From an uncultured Hoeflea sp. (GTDB lineage Bacteria; Pseudomonadota; Alphaproteobacteria; Rhizobiales; Rhizobiaceae): a stretch of 64,000 bases of DNA. Positions 19,442-29,079 of the stretch are shown one piece after another (position 1 is the first letter of the stretch; every line of letters begins with the position of its first letter). The DNA lies in contig NZ_CANMVK010000005.1 of assembly GCF_947501405.1 (NCBI RefSeq), positions 1 to 64,000 of the forward strand. Direction: 5' to 3'. Both the position numbers and the translations under genes were made by a program. Below the pieces are notes generated by a model. That model was not told the DNA's origin, searched no databases, and worked only from the letters and a program-made list of their open reading frames with translations.

Positions 19442-20617
19442 CTATTTGTAGGGATCGGCTGCGTCCCGCAATCCGTCGCCCATGAAGTTGAACGCCAGGA
19501 TGACAAGGATCACCGGAACGGTCGGCAACAACAGCCAGGGGTAAAATGCGATCGCACTGACATCTCGCGCTTCGGTCAGCAATATGCCCCAGCTGGTGAT
19601 CGGCGGCCTCAGTCCAAGACCGAGGAAGCTCAGGGCCGTTTCGCCGAGAATCATGCCGGGTATGGAAATCGTCGCCGTCGCGATGAGATGCGACATGAAG
19701 CCAGGCACCAGGTGCCTGCCGATGATACGGCTACCGCGCGCGCCCATCAGCTGGGCGGCCAGAACGTAGTCTTCTTCCCGCAGCGCAAAGAGTTTTGATC
19801 GGACCGCGCGGGCAAGTCCGGTCCAGTCGAGCAGTCCCAGGATGATCGTGATGCCCAGATAGACCAGGATGGGGCTCCACGTCACTGGCATGATCGCCGC
19901 CAGCGCCAGCCACAGCGGTATGCTTGGAATTGATTGCAGCACCTCGATGACGCGCTGAACAACCAGATCGATTTTTCCGCCGTAGTAGCCGGCAATGCCG
20001 CCGATGACGATTCCGAGCACGAAGCTGAACGCAATTCCCAAAAGCCCGATGGTCAGCGATATCCGTGCGCCATAGAGAATACGAGACAGCATGTCCCGAC
20101 CAAGCCGGTCGGTGCCAAGCAGGAACAACTCGCCGCCTTCGGCAGGGCAGAACAGGTGATTGTCTGCCTCAAACAGGCCCCAGAATCTGTAGGAATCACC
20201 GCTGCAGAAGAATCGTATCTTTTGCACATCGGTCTGGTCGACGACGTAATTGCGGCGCAGTGTCTCCATGTCCAGCGACATGGTCCGGCCATAGACGAAC
20301 GGTCCGACAAGCGTGCCCTCATGGAACAGGTTAATCCCCTGCGGCGGCGCATGGATGAATTCAGTGTTGCGCGTGTGAAGATTGTAAGGAGCCAGGAACT
20401 CCGCAATCACGATCATGCCGTACAGCACCGCCAGAAAGATGGCGGAAATCAAAGCTAGCTTGTGGCGTTTGAACTTCCACCACATCAGCCGCAGTTGCGA
20501 GGCGCGATGAACCCTCTCCTGATCGGCGGTCATGGCTTCAAAGGAATGCGGGTTGAACGGCTCTTCGGAGACAAAATGCTCGAGCGGCGCGCCGGAAGGA
20601 GGAAGGGACGTACTCAC
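19442..20617 (-). CDS. Oligopeptide-type ABC transporter permease (OppC/DppC-like)
   Basis: 391 residues. A cytoplasmic N-terminus of about 50 residues leads to a first membrane helix (LALISAIFLAVLYGMIVIAE). A periplasmic insertion of about 100 residues with two cysteines follows, and then the BPD_transp_1 core. The EAA coupling loop reads DYVLAAQLMGARGSRIIGRHLVP, and GTDRLGRDMLSR is the OppC signature. The long periplasmic insertion is larger than in E. coli OppC. The start overlaps the stop of the partner permease (20614-20617). It is the third gene of a binding protein-permease-permease operon. Confidence 0.92.
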   Translation of the reverse strand: MSTSLPPSGAPLEHFVSEEPFNPHSFEAMTADQERVHRASQLRLMWWKFKRHKLALISAIFLAVLYGMIVIAEFLAPYNLHTRNTEFIHAPPQGINLFHEGTLVGPFVYGRTMSLDMETLRRNYVVDQTDVQKIRFFCSGDSYRFWGLFEADNHLFCPAEGGELFLLGTDRLGRDMLSRILYGARISLTIGLLGIAFSFVLGIVIGGIAGYYGGKIDLVVQRVIEVLQSIPSIPLWLALAAIMPVTWSPILVYLGITIILGLLDWTGLARAVRSKLFALREEDYVLAAQLMGARGSRIIGRHLVPGFMSHLIATATISIPGMILGETALSFLGLGLRPPITSWGILLTEARDVSAIAFYPWLLLPTVPVILVILAFNFMGDGLRDAADPYK

Positions 20618-21612
20618 TTGGTGCTCCCGCCCTGAAGCCGGATCCGGGGATCGAGATAGGCCAGTGCAATATCTGAAACCAGAACCCCGATAACCGTCAG
20701 GAATGCAAGAAACATCAGGAATGATCCGGCCAGATACATATCCTGGCTCTGGAGCGCCTGGATCAACATCGGTCCGGTTGTCTGCAATGACAGTACGATC
20801 GCTGTGATCTCGGCACCGGAGATGATGGCCGGCAAGATTGATCCAATGTCGGATATGAAAAAGTTCAGCGACATCCGCAACGGGTATTTGACCAGGGTGC
20901 GAAAGGGGCTGAGCCCTTTGGCCCGGGCCGTCGTCACATACTGCTTTTCCAGCTCGTCAAGCAGGTTGGCGCGAAGCCGGCGGATCATGCCGGCGGTTCC
21001 GGCGGTTGCGATGATGAACACCGGAATCCAAAGGTGCTCCATGATCGACTTGAATTTTTCCCACGACATCGGCTGGTTGAAATATTCTTCGTCCATCAGG
21101 CCGCCGATGGATGTTCCAAACCAGACATTGGCGAAATACATCATCACCAAGGCCATCATGAAGTTGGGAATCGCGAGACCGATCAGACCCATGAGCGTCA
21201 GGCCGTAGTCGCCCCAGCTGTACTGGTGTGTCGCCGAGTAGATGCCGATAGGAAAGGCGATCAGCCAGGTCACTACGATTGTCACGAAGGAGACGAGGAT
21301 TGTCAGCCACAACCGGTCCCCGACCACCTCGTTGACGGGCAGCCTGTACTCGAACGAATAACCGAAATCACCAACCAGCATACCGCCAACCCATTGCAGA
21401 TAGCGTATCGGTAAAGGTTGATCGAAGCCGTATCTGACGCGGAGTTCCTCGATTTCCGCCATATCGGTGGCTTCGCCCAGGGCGCGCAGTTCGGCCACAT
21501 AGCTTTCGAAGTAGTCGCCCGGCGGCAGTTCAATGATCGCAAAAACCAGCAGTGAGATGAACAGCAGGGTGGGGATCATCACCAGACAACGCCATGCAAT
21601 ATATCTCAACAT
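20614..21612 (-). CDS. Oligopeptide-type ABC transporter permease (OppB/DppB-like)
   Basis: 332 residues beginning MLRYIAWRCLVMIPTLLFISLLVFAI, the usual OppB first helix, followed by the RYGFDQPLPIRYLQWV motif. The EAA loop reads YVTTARAKGLSPFRTLVKYPLRMSL. It forms a heterodimeric channel with the OppC-like protein encoded downstream. It starts two bases after the stop of the binding protein gene and overlaps the OppC-like start. Confidence 0.93.
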   Translation of the reverse strand: MLRYIAWRCLVMIPTLLFISLLVFAIIELPPGDYFESYVAELRALGEATDMAEIEELRVRYGFDQPLPIRYLQWVGGMLVGDFGYSFEYRLPVNEVVGDRLWLTILVSFVTIVVTWLIAFPIGIYSATHQYSWGDYGLTLMGLIGLAIPNFMMALVMMYFANVWFGTSIGGLMDEEYFNQPMSWEKFKSIMEHLWIPVFIIATAGTAGMIRRLRANLLDELEKQYVTTARAKGLSPFRTLVKYPLRMSLNFFISDIGSILPAIISGAEITAIVLSLQTTGPMLIQALQSQDMYLAGSFLMFLAFLTVIGVLVSDIALAYLDPRIRLQGGSTK

Positions 21613-21614
21613 CG

Positions 21615-23522
21615 TCAGGCGCTTTCATCAAACCAGAAGGTATCGGGCATATAGACCCCGAAATAACACGTCGGCGCGAAGCCATAGAGGCCTTCTGCCG
21701 GGACATTTCTCAGCCGTGACGAATGGACGATCGGCTGCAGGGCGGCGTTGACGATGCCGATCGAGAAGACGTTCTCGGCGCGGATCGCCAGCATCTCGTG
21801 CCAGATCACTTCGCGCTCAGAGCTTTCGGTCGAGCGCTCCCAGGCATGAAGCAGGTCGAGCAGACGTTTGGCCGCCGGCATGTCGACCGGCAGGCCTTCC
21901 TTGCCCTGGGTGATGTGGTTCATGCCCCACAGCGGCCACTGCATCTGGTCATCCGCGGTTGGCGCCAGGCCGGCTGGCGTCATGTCCGCGGTCGGCACTC
22001 CATTGTCGAGGCCGACCCAGACCGCCATGGTTGTTTCGCCTGCGATCGCCCGGCTGCGGAAAATATCCCTTTGGGAAACCCGGATGAATGGCGCCAGGCC
22101 AATGGCGCGCCAATGGTCCGTCACCAGTTCGAGCACATCTGTCTCCAGGGTGCTTTCGCCGGCGGTTTCGATGACAATGTCAATGGGGCGACCATCGGGC
22201 AGCAAGCGAACGCCCGCATCATTGCGCTTGGAATACCCGGCTCTGTCCAACAGCGCATTTGCTTCATCGGGGTCGAATTGCGCCCATGCCAAAGCGTAGT
22301 TCGGTTTGTAGAGCGGGCTTTCCTGGAGCACCGTGTCGGCGCTTTCCTTTGCCAGTCCGAAAAACGAGACCATGTTGATCTCACGACGGTTGATCGCAAT
22401 CGACAAGGCACAGCGCACGTCGCGATGGCGCAGGAATTCGCGCCAAACGGGATCGGCGCAGTTCAGGTTTGGAAACAGCGCGATGCGAGAACCCTGCACA
22501 CGCTTCCACAGGTTCACGTCGACCGGGTGGATATCCTCCGCTGATTTGAGGAACGTATAGTCAGAGAAATCGAGATGCGTGATCTGCAGATCGGTCTCGC
22601 CCGCCCCAGTCTTGGCGGAAATGATGTCAGATGAACTCACATTGAGCAAAAACCGGTCAACATAGGGCAATTGCCGGCCGTTTTCATCGACGCGATGGAA
22701 ATAGGGGTTGCGTTCGAAGATGTATTGTTGAGCTGGCGGCAGGGTCGTGTTCCGCCAAGGATCAAGCGTGGGAAGGTCGGGGTTTTCCGGACGATAGCTT
22801 CTTGAAAGCTTGGTATGAAGATCCGGCCAGGTTTCGACCCTGTATTTCTCAATTGCCTCGGCGACCTTTTCCTCGCCGACATAATCGACATGGAACTGCT
22901 TCATGTAGGCGGACGGCATGGCAAGGGTCAGCGCCTGCGCGGATGCAAGGCTCTGCAGGAACCCGGGATGCGGTGTGTCCCAGGTGTACCGGACGGTCTG
23001 CTCGTCAATGACCTCGAAAACCGGCGGTCTGCCGTCGGACAAGAATTCGCGTGGCAATCCGCGCCTTCGCAGCTTCTTGTTGGTCAGCACATCTTCCCAG
23101 GTGTAGCGGAAGTCTTCGGATGTAAACGGGCTGCCGTCCGACCAGCGATGACCGGCACGAAGGCGGAATGTGAAAATCCTGCCGTCAACCTGTTCATAGC
23201 TTTCGAGGATGTCCGGCTGCAGATTGAGCTGTTCGTCAAAGCCGACCAGGCGGGCATAGCCGTTGATGGTCATCAGACGAATGTCTTTTTGGCGGCCGAT
23301 GAGCATCCGGACGTTTCCGCCATGCTTGCCTGGCAATCGGCCCTTTTCCGCGAGGTTGATCACCCGGGGAACCGAAGGAAGACGATCTTTGACCGGAGGC
23401 AGCGCGCCCTTGCCAACCATGTCCATGAAGAACTCGGGCTCGATAGGCGTTGCTCGTGCAACTGCGGGCGTTGCGGCCGCGGCAAGCATGCAAAGTACAG
23501 TGCGCCTGTTGATTGAAGCCAT
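21615..23522 (-). CDS. Extracellular solute-binding protein, peptide/SBP_bac_5 family
   Basis: 635 residues starting MASINRRTVLCMLAAAATPAVARA, a signal peptide with an RR pair. The mature protein has the family-5 pattern: FDEQLNLQPDILESYEQVDGR, FRLRAGHRWSDGSPFTSEDF, and a C-terminal lobe with WPLWGMNHITQG. It resembles the large subgroup that includes YejA. The ligand (oligopeptide or other) cannot be read from sequence. ATG 23522 has GGAG five bases upstream; the in-frame extension to 23570 has no ribosome site. The cognate ATPase is probably the double-domain protein at 29080. Confidence 0.9.
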   Translation of the reverse strand: MASINRRTVLCMLAAAATPAVARATPIEPEFFMDMVGKGALPPVKDRLPSVPRVINLAEKGRLPGKHGGNVRMLIGRQKDIRLMTINGYARLVGFDEQLNLQPDILESYEQVDGRIFTFRLRAGHRWSDGSPFTSEDFRYTWEDVLTNKKLRRRGLPREFLSDGRPPVFEVIDEQTVRYTWDTPHPGFLQSLASAQALTLAMPSAYMKQFHVDYVGEEKVAEAIEKYRVETWPDLHTKLSRSYRPENPDLPTLDPWRNTTLPPAQQYIFERNPYFHRVDENGRQLPYVDRFLLNVSSSDIISAKTGAGETDLQITHLDFSDYTFLKSAEDIHPVDVNLWKRVQGSRIALFPNLNCADPVWREFLRHRDVRCALSIAINRREINMVSFFGLAKESADTVLQESPLYKPNYALAWAQFDPDEANALLDRAGYSKRNDAGVRLLPDGRPIDIVIETAGESTLETDVLELVTDHWRAIGLAPFIRVSQRDIFRSRAIAGETTMAVWVGLDNGVPTADMTPAGLAPTADDQMQWPLWGMNHITQGKEGLPVDMPAAKRLLDLLHAWERSTESSEREVIWHEMLAIRAENVFSIGIVNAALQPIVHSSRLRNVPAEGLYGFAPTCYFGVYMPDTFWFDESA

Positions 23523-23785
23523 AGTACTCCGTGACCGTTGTCGTGTTGCGCCGAATGCAAAACAAGCCAATCATATCAACGCCTACCTGTCCGGGTATAC
23601 GATGTCTTTGGATGCCCCGCCTGCCTCGGCAAATCTCTGCCTGGGCGAAACCGTAGCCCAGAGCCTTTGGGCTGTCCATCCATGTCAGGTCTTTTGGGAA
23701 ATCGCCCAGCAGCGATGGCCGGCCCAAAAAGGCGCCTGCAGGCACGATGGCAGGAAGTCCTGAGCCGGAGACTCAACGTGTCGGC

Positions 23786-25153
23786 TTACCGGCCAATCCG
23801 TCTGGCTGAATTCTGCAGCTCCGGGGATTGTCGATTTACGATGCGGCTTTTGTTGTCATGAACCAGCCTCATCACCTGTTCGGCATCGGAGCGGGTGTCG
23901 GTCACATTGTCGTCGAGGGCGTCGGACTCCCTGAATTGCAAATTGGACGAACCGGGCAAATACACAGCAACCCTGTTGTCGATGCCACGCAACTTTTCTT
24001 CGCCAAGCAATTCCCATTCTCCGCCGCAATAGGTGACGAATTTTTCGCTGGCGACGACCGGTTGGCTGAATTTCTTGGTCAGGCTCTCAAGCCGCTGGAC
24101 TTCATTGACCGCTGCTCCGAATGCGGAAAACGTCAAACGGTTGCTCAGCCCGACATTGCCATACATGACGTTGCCGACATGCAGGCCCAGGCCGTAGCCA
24201 ATGGGGTCCAGACCGAGTTCTTCGCGCGATGTATTGAGCGCTGCCATTCGCGCCTTTGCCTGCCTGACCGCCGACATGGCCGCCCGTGCGGCAGTCTCCG
24301 AGGGGGCTCTGTGCCGGTCACAGGGATAGACGGCCAGAAATCCGTCACCGATAAAACTGATGATCTCGCCGCCGTTGCGATTGAAGGGCATGGCAATGGC
24401 GTCAAAAAAGTCATTGAGTGTATCGATGAACGTCTGACGGCTGCCATGTTCGGCCAGTCTGGTAGAATTGCGCATATCGCCCATTACCAAGATGGCGCGC
24501 ACGGTCTCGCCGTCGCCGCGGCGAATCTGACCAGACAGAACCCGCTTGCCGGCGTCGCTGCCGATATAGGTCGTCAGCATATTCTCCGCCAGTTGTCCGA
24601 GCACCGCCATGCGGCAAGCCATGGCGAGATTGCCCTGAACGCGCAGCAGCGCCTTGATCATATCTTCGCTGAAACCGTCTTTCGCGTCGGTCGCCCATGA
24701 CCCCAGCATGCCACGGTCGTCCACTTCGAATGGCTGAACAAAGGCAAGATAATCGGTAATGCCGAGTTGACGCAGATCCTCAAATATCGGGAACTCGTTT
24801 GAGGGGCTGCTGTCGAGCCGCCGGCGCAGATGTTCGAGATTGTTGCTCAGCAGATGATAGTAGGGGCTATTGACAAAGGCGTCCGGCGGCACCCCGTCCG
24901 GCGTGGCCTGGAAGTCCATCATCTCTGTTTCTGCACCACGCACCCAGGTGAAGCCCGACGCGTTGTACAGCGGGTGCAGCATCGAAAAACTCAGATGCGC
25001 CCTGGCCAGCGGCAACCCGGTCGCTGCCAGCCGATCGCAAGTTCCGACTACGATTGATTTCAAATCGTCCCCCCGCAAGCCTGCCTGCCGCATCCAGCCC
25101 ACAACCCGGTCAATCAGGGTTTCAGAGATTTCTATCCCGTTTGAGGTCGTCAT
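23786..25153 (-). CDS. Soluble class III nucleotide cyclase with N-terminal sensory region and altered base-specifying residues
   Basis: 455 residues without membrane helices. Residues 1-190 form a sensory region that I cannot assign with certainty (possibly GAF-like). Residues 215-400 are a class III cyclase domain. Metal aspartates D226 (VMGDMRNST) and D270 (FIGDGFLAVYP) are kept, as are N350 and R354. The adenine-specifying Lys is Ser266, and the matching Asp is Ala347. Catalytic chemistry looks possible, but nucleotide choice may differ from ATP. A tail of about 60 residues follows. It is divergent from lpsL, with 220 bases between the starts. Confidence 0.82.
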   Translation of the reverse strand: MTTSNGIEISETLIDRVVGWMRQAGLRGDDLKSIVVGTCDRLAATGLPLARAHLSFSMLHPLYNASGFTWVRGAETEMMDFQATPDGVPPDAFVNSPYYHLLSNNLEHLRRRLDSSPSNEFPIFEDLRQLGITDYLAFVQPFEVDDRGMLGSWATDAKDGFSEDMIKALLRVQGNLAMACRMAVLGQLAENMLTTYIGSDAGKRVLSGQIRRGDGETVRAILVMGDMRNSTRLAEHGSRQTFIDTLNDFFDAIAMPFNRNGGEIISFIGDGFLAVYPCDRHRAPSETAARAAMSAVRQAKARMAALNTSREELGLDPIGYGLGLHVGNVMYGNVGLSNRLTFSAFGAAVNEVQRLESLTKKFSQPVVASEKFVTYCGGEWELLGEEKLRGIDNRVAVYLPGSSNLQFRESDALDDNVTDTRSDAEQVMRLVHDNKSRIVNRQSPELQNSARRIGR

Positions 25154-25373
25154 TTGCCTGCTCTTTCCTGCTGATTGCCTTGCCCGCGCAAAGGTTGGAT
25201 CCGGCGCTTGGGGCGTCTATTGCCAATCCTGATGGGGTCCATATATGTAGTGTGCGGTGGATGATCCATGGCGTCCAGCCAATGCAGGTGATTTGCAATT
25301 CGCAATCCGCTGAGGCCGAACCCGGCTTTTGCCGCCACCTGCAAACCCTGCATCCGCCGAAAGCTGGAACTTC

Positions 25374-26411
25374 ATGCGATATCTGATTACGGGAACCGCG
25401 GGATTTGTCGGATTTCACCTGGCGAAGCAACTCCTGGAAGCCGGTCATATCGTAACCGGGTTTGACGGCATGACACCGTATTATGATGTCCGCCTGAAAC
25501 AGATGCGGCATACGATTTTGGAGCGCCATCCGAATTTCACGGCCGTGGTCGGCCTTCTTGAGGACGCTCACGCCTTGAGTGAAGCCGCAAAGGAGCGGCC
25601 CGATGTGATTATGCATCTGGCTGGTCAGGCCGGCGTTCGCTACAGCGTGGAAAATCCGAAGGCCTATTTCGATTCAAATCTGGCGGGTTCCTGGAATGTG
25701 CTCGAACTGGCGCGCAAGCACGAAGTCTCGCATTTGATGCTGGCCTCGACATCTTCCGTCTACGGCGCCAACCAGTCCATTCCCTACAGCGAAGCCGACA
25801 AGGCAGATGAACCGTTGACCTTCTATGCGGCCTCGAAGAAGGCGATGGAAGTGATGGCGCACAGCTACGCCCATGTTTACGGCATCCCGACCACTGCCTT
25901 TCGCTTCTTTACGGTCTACGGCCCGTGGGGCCGGCCCGATATGGCCCTGTTCAAGTTCGTCAAGGCCATTCTTGAAGACAAGGAAATCGAGATCTACGGC
26001 GAAGGCAGGATGAGCCGTGATTTCACCTATGTCGATGATCTGGTGGGAGCCATCATCGATCTTTCTCACGTTGTTCCGTCTGAAACCAACCGGGTCAGAT
26101 CCGCGGATGTTGAAGATACGCTTTCGGCCATGGCGCCGTTCCGGGTTGTCAATATCGGCGGCGGTCAACCTTTCGGTCTGCTCGATTTTATCGATGTGAT
26201 CGAACGAACGCTCGACAAGAAAGCCAGGCGCAAGCTTTTGCCCATGCAGACTGGGGATATGGAGCGAACCTTCGCCAATGCCGATCTGCTGACGGCGCTG
26301 ACCGGGTCGAAACCGCAAACCCCGCTTGAGACAGGTGTGCGGGCGTTTGTCGAATGGTACCTTCGTGACGGAACCGAGTATGATTTTCACACCTTGCCGC
26401 CGGCCGCTTAA
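25374..26411 (+). CDS. lpsL: UDP-glucuronate 4-epimerase (NAD-dependent, extended SDR)
   Basis: 345 residues. The Rossmann motif GTAGFVG is at the N-terminus, the active-site pair is Y151/K155 (YAASK), with S126-S128 before it, and GRPDMALF plus SRDFTYVDD complete the family pattern. The enzyme interconverts UDP-GlcA and UDP-GalA, the activated uronic acids of rhizobial surface polysaccharides. UDP-GlcA would be supplied by the ugd product at 35061. ATG 25374 follows GGAA at a six-base spacing. Confidence 0.9.
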   Translation: MRYLITGTAGFVGFHLAKQLLEAGHIVTGFDGMTPYYDVRLKQMRHTILERHPNFTAVVGLLEDAHALSEAAKERPDVIMHLAGQAGVRYSVENPKAYFDSNLAGSWNVLELARKHEVSHLMLASTSSVYGANQSIPYSEADKADEPLTFYAASKKAMEVMAHSYAHVYGIPTTAFRFFTVYGPWGRPDMALFKFVKAILEDKEIEIYGEGRMSRDFTYVDDLVGAIIDLSHVVPSETNRVRSADVEDTLSAMAPFRVVNIGGGQPFGLLDFIDVIERTLDKKARRKLLPMQTGDMERTFANADLLTALTGSKPQTPLETGVRAFVEWYLRDGTEYDFHTLPPAA

Positions 26412-26516
26412 AGCGTTGCCGGGGTTGTTGATCGCAAGGCGCTAGGGATTCGGTTGCCGTATTTCCGGCGGTATGATCTGGATTGATGCGGCCTTGCGGC
26501 CGGGAGTGTCAAACAA

Positions 26517-27677
26517 ATGCCCGACATGGAAAAGACGACCCAGGATGGCTTTCTGGCGGTTTTGCCGACGTTCCAGCAGTTCTCCGGCGTCGAGGATATC
26601 GCCAGATACCGGGCCCTGCCCGAAGACTGGGCGCTGGCGGTTGCCGATGTGGTGGATTCCACGGGCGCCATCGCCAGGGGCAAATACAAAGCCGTCAACA
26701 TGGCTGGCGCGTCGGTGATTTCCGCGATGCTCAATGCCCTGGACAACCGCGAGCTGTTGTTCGTGTTCGGTGGCGACGGCGCGGTGGTGGCCATTCCGCC
26801 CGATGGTATCGAGAAAGCCAAAACGGCGATGGCGGCCGTGCTCAGATGGGTCGCTCAGGAACTGGACATCGAAATGCGGGGCGCATTGGTGCCTGTTTCC
26901 GAAATCGCCGCCAATGGTCTTGAGGTCAAGGTGGCCCGTTATCAGGCAAGCCCCGATGTGAGCTATGCGATGTTTGCCGGCGGCGGCGCCTCATGGGCGG
27001 AGAAGCAGATGAAAGCCGGCCAGTTTCGGATCGAATTGGCGCCGGAAGGCACCGCGCCCGACCTGACGGGATTGTCCTGCCGCTGGAGCGCGATACCGGC
27101 ACGTCACGGCCAGATTGCCTCGATCATAGTCGTGCCCGCGCAGGGCTCGGGAGACGCCGGGTTCGCCGCACTTGTCGCAGATATCACGGCGCTGTTGAAA
27201 ACAGAGGCAAGGGATGGTCACCCGGTGCCCGAGCAAGGGCCCGGCTACGGGTTTTCCGTGACCGGGATGGAAGTGGAAACCCAGATCGCGCCGGTTGCGG
27301 GTAACCGTATGAAGGTTCGGCTTTCGGTGATCGCCCAGTGGCTTTTTGTTGTCATTGTCGATCTTATCAACCGGCCGATAGGCGGGTTTGATGCACGGAA
27401 GTATCGTGCCGAAGTCGCACTGAACACCGACTATCGGAAGTTCGATGACGGTTTGAAACTGACTGTCGATATCGACGAAGACCTGACCGCACGTCTCGTT
27501 GAGCGCCTTGATGCGGCCGCGGCCGAGGGTGTTTGCCGATACGGGCTTCATCGTCAGGACTCCGCCCTGATGACATGCATCGTTCCCTCGGCCTTTCGCC
27601 AGGATCACATGCATTTTGTTGATGGCGCCGCGGGCGGCTATGCCGAAGCGGCCAAGCAACTGCGTACGCCAGATTGA
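26517..27677 (+). CDS. DUF3095 (cyclase-fold-like) protein
   Basis: 386 residues. The N-terminal half has a cyclase/GGDEF-like layout: VADVVDSTGAIARGKYKAVNM at the position of the first metal-binding strand and VFGGDGAVVAIPP at the second. These Asp motifs resemble nucleotide cyclases, but the rest of the active site is not recognisable. The C-terminal half (from about residue 240) is a separate alpha/beta domain with a KYRAEVALNTDYRKFDDGLK segment. Activity is unknown; the family is conserved but uncharacterised. It lies 105 bases after lpsL in the same direction. Confidence 0.75.
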   Translation: MPDMEKTTQDGFLAVLPTFQQFSGVEDIARYRALPEDWALAVADVVDSTGAIARGKYKAVNMAGASVISAMLNALDNRELLFVFGGDGAVVAIPPDGIEKAKTAMAAVLRWVAQELDIEMRGALVPVSEIAANGLEVKVARYQASPDVSYAMFAGGGASWAEKQMKAGQFRIELAPEGTAPDLTGLSCRWSAIPARHGQIASIIVVPAQGSGDAGFAALVADITALLKTEARDGHPVPEQGPGYGFSVTGMEVETQIAPVAGNRMKVRLSVIAQWLFVVIVDLINRPIGGFDARKYRAEVALNTDYRKFDDGLKLTVDIDEDLTARLVERLDAAAAEGVCRYGLHRQDSALMTCIVPSAFRQDHMHFVDGAAGGYAEAAKQLRTPD

Positions 27678-27953
27678 GCCCCTTGATGCCCACGCCTCGA
27701 TTTGCCGGCCGGGATCTTCAAGATCAACGTTGCCGGCCGATCAGATGCTGGGCCGTATTCCGGAACTTCGCCGTCCGAAAGTCAAACTCTATAGCTTCAC
27801 ACAACAGTCCAAAACCATGGATTGGTATAGTCTTTGATCGTCCGGCAGACATTGGCCCCCGGTATCTGAAGCGGTTCTTGACTGCGATGCGTTCGACTTG
27901 CAATCTGACCGCCTGATGAACTTCCACCCCGCTTGAGAGAATTCGGAGATGAC

Positions 27954-28940
27954 ATGATATTTGCAGAGACCGCGAGCCGAACAGGACGGCTGATCATTGC
28001 CGCGACATTCCTGGCGGCGGCCGCTACGGCCGCGTCGGCGGAGGAATGGAAAGACAGTCTGATCGACGGGTTTGACGGCAGCGATTTTGCTGAAAGCGGC
28101 GGGCTGTACTATCGCGACAACTTCGAACAATCCGCCGGGATGGTGGAGTTTCAACAGTCGGAAAAACGGACCGGCGCCGGCTCTCTCAAACTCGGGGTCA
28201 AGCCGATATGTCCCGCAGATGGCGAGAATTGCAGCGAGCGCGCCGAGATCTGGGAAGAGACCAAGCTCAGAGTGCCCTATGACGAACCGGTTTGGTATGG
28301 CTTCGCCGTCAAATTCGCCGATCCTGTGCCTTCAGACAGGCATCGCTATGTTATCGCCCAGTGGAAACGGGAGATCGGGCCGGAAGCCGTAGGCAACTTC
28401 AGTCCGTTTCTGGCGCTAAGAGTGTTTAACGGCAGGCTCTTCGCGACGGTTGAAACCAACCACTATCCCGGCCTGTCCGAAAATCCGAAGGGTGTTCCGG
28501 CGTCTTGCGATACCGGCGTTACGCAGGTCTGGCTTCGCCCCGAGACCAACCAGATCCGTGCGCTGGTGGCCGCGGATTCGAAATGGCAAGCCGAAGATGG
28601 CGCGCTTTTCAACGCTTGTTCGGACAGGTTGGTTGTCACCGATCGCGGCAATCCGCTTCCGCTTCCCGATTCAGGCTGGATTGATTTCGCCATTCTCACC
28701 CAGCCGGGCCCCGACGGCACGGGACAGATCGAAATCTTCGCCAACGACCAATGGATCGTGTCGGTCAAAGGCCATATCGGTCACAATGACAAGGGACTGG
28801 AAGAGAACCAGTATTTCAAGTTCGGCCCCTACCGGGCGGCAGCCGACAATGAATGGTGGATGTACTATGATGACTTCCGCCGCAGCCGCAACTGCGAGGA
28901 TGTGCTGGCCGACAGCACACTTTGTGCAAAGATCAACTAG
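27954..28940 (+). CDS. Secreted polysaccharide-lyase-like protein
   Basis: 328 residues. A signal peptide ends near TAASAEEW. The mature domain looks like a beta-jelly-roll of the heparin-lyase-I/PL20-like class (Polysacc_lyase family), with SERAEIWEET, VWYGFAVKFADP, YVIAQWKRE and a C-terminal WWMYYDDFR strand typical of the group. Lyases of this type cut uronic-acid polymers by beta-elimination, which fits nearby lpsL and ugd. It contains several cysteines (CPADGENC, CDTG, NACSD), suggesting disulfides in the periplasm or outside. GGAG lies before ATG 27954. The exact family assignment is by pattern only. Confidence 0.65.
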   Translation: MIFAETASRTGRLIIAATFLAAAATAASAEEWKDSLIDGFDGSDFAESGGLYYRDNFEQSAGMVEFQQSEKRTGAGSLKLGVKPICPADGENCSERAEIWEETKLRVPYDEPVWYGFAVKFADPVPSDRHRYVIAQWKREIGPEAVGNFSPFLALRVFNGRLFATVETNHYPGLSENPKGVPASCDTGVTQVWLRPETNQIRALVAADSKWQAEDGALFNACSDRLVVTDRGNPLPLPDSGWIDFAILTQPGPDGTGQIEIFANDQWIVSVKGHIGHNDKGLEENQYFKFGPYRAAADNEWWMYYDDFRRSRNCEDVLADSTLCAKIN

Positions 28941-29079
28941 AACACAGGGGCGGGTCAGGGCGGCCTATGCCGCCGGGCCTTTGCATCGGTTTTCCAGACG
29001 CGGCCTAAGTCATGGACACGTCTGGAACTGTGCGTTAACGTCGCTCGCATGTAGCCCTGTATGAATGAGAAACGCCTTT

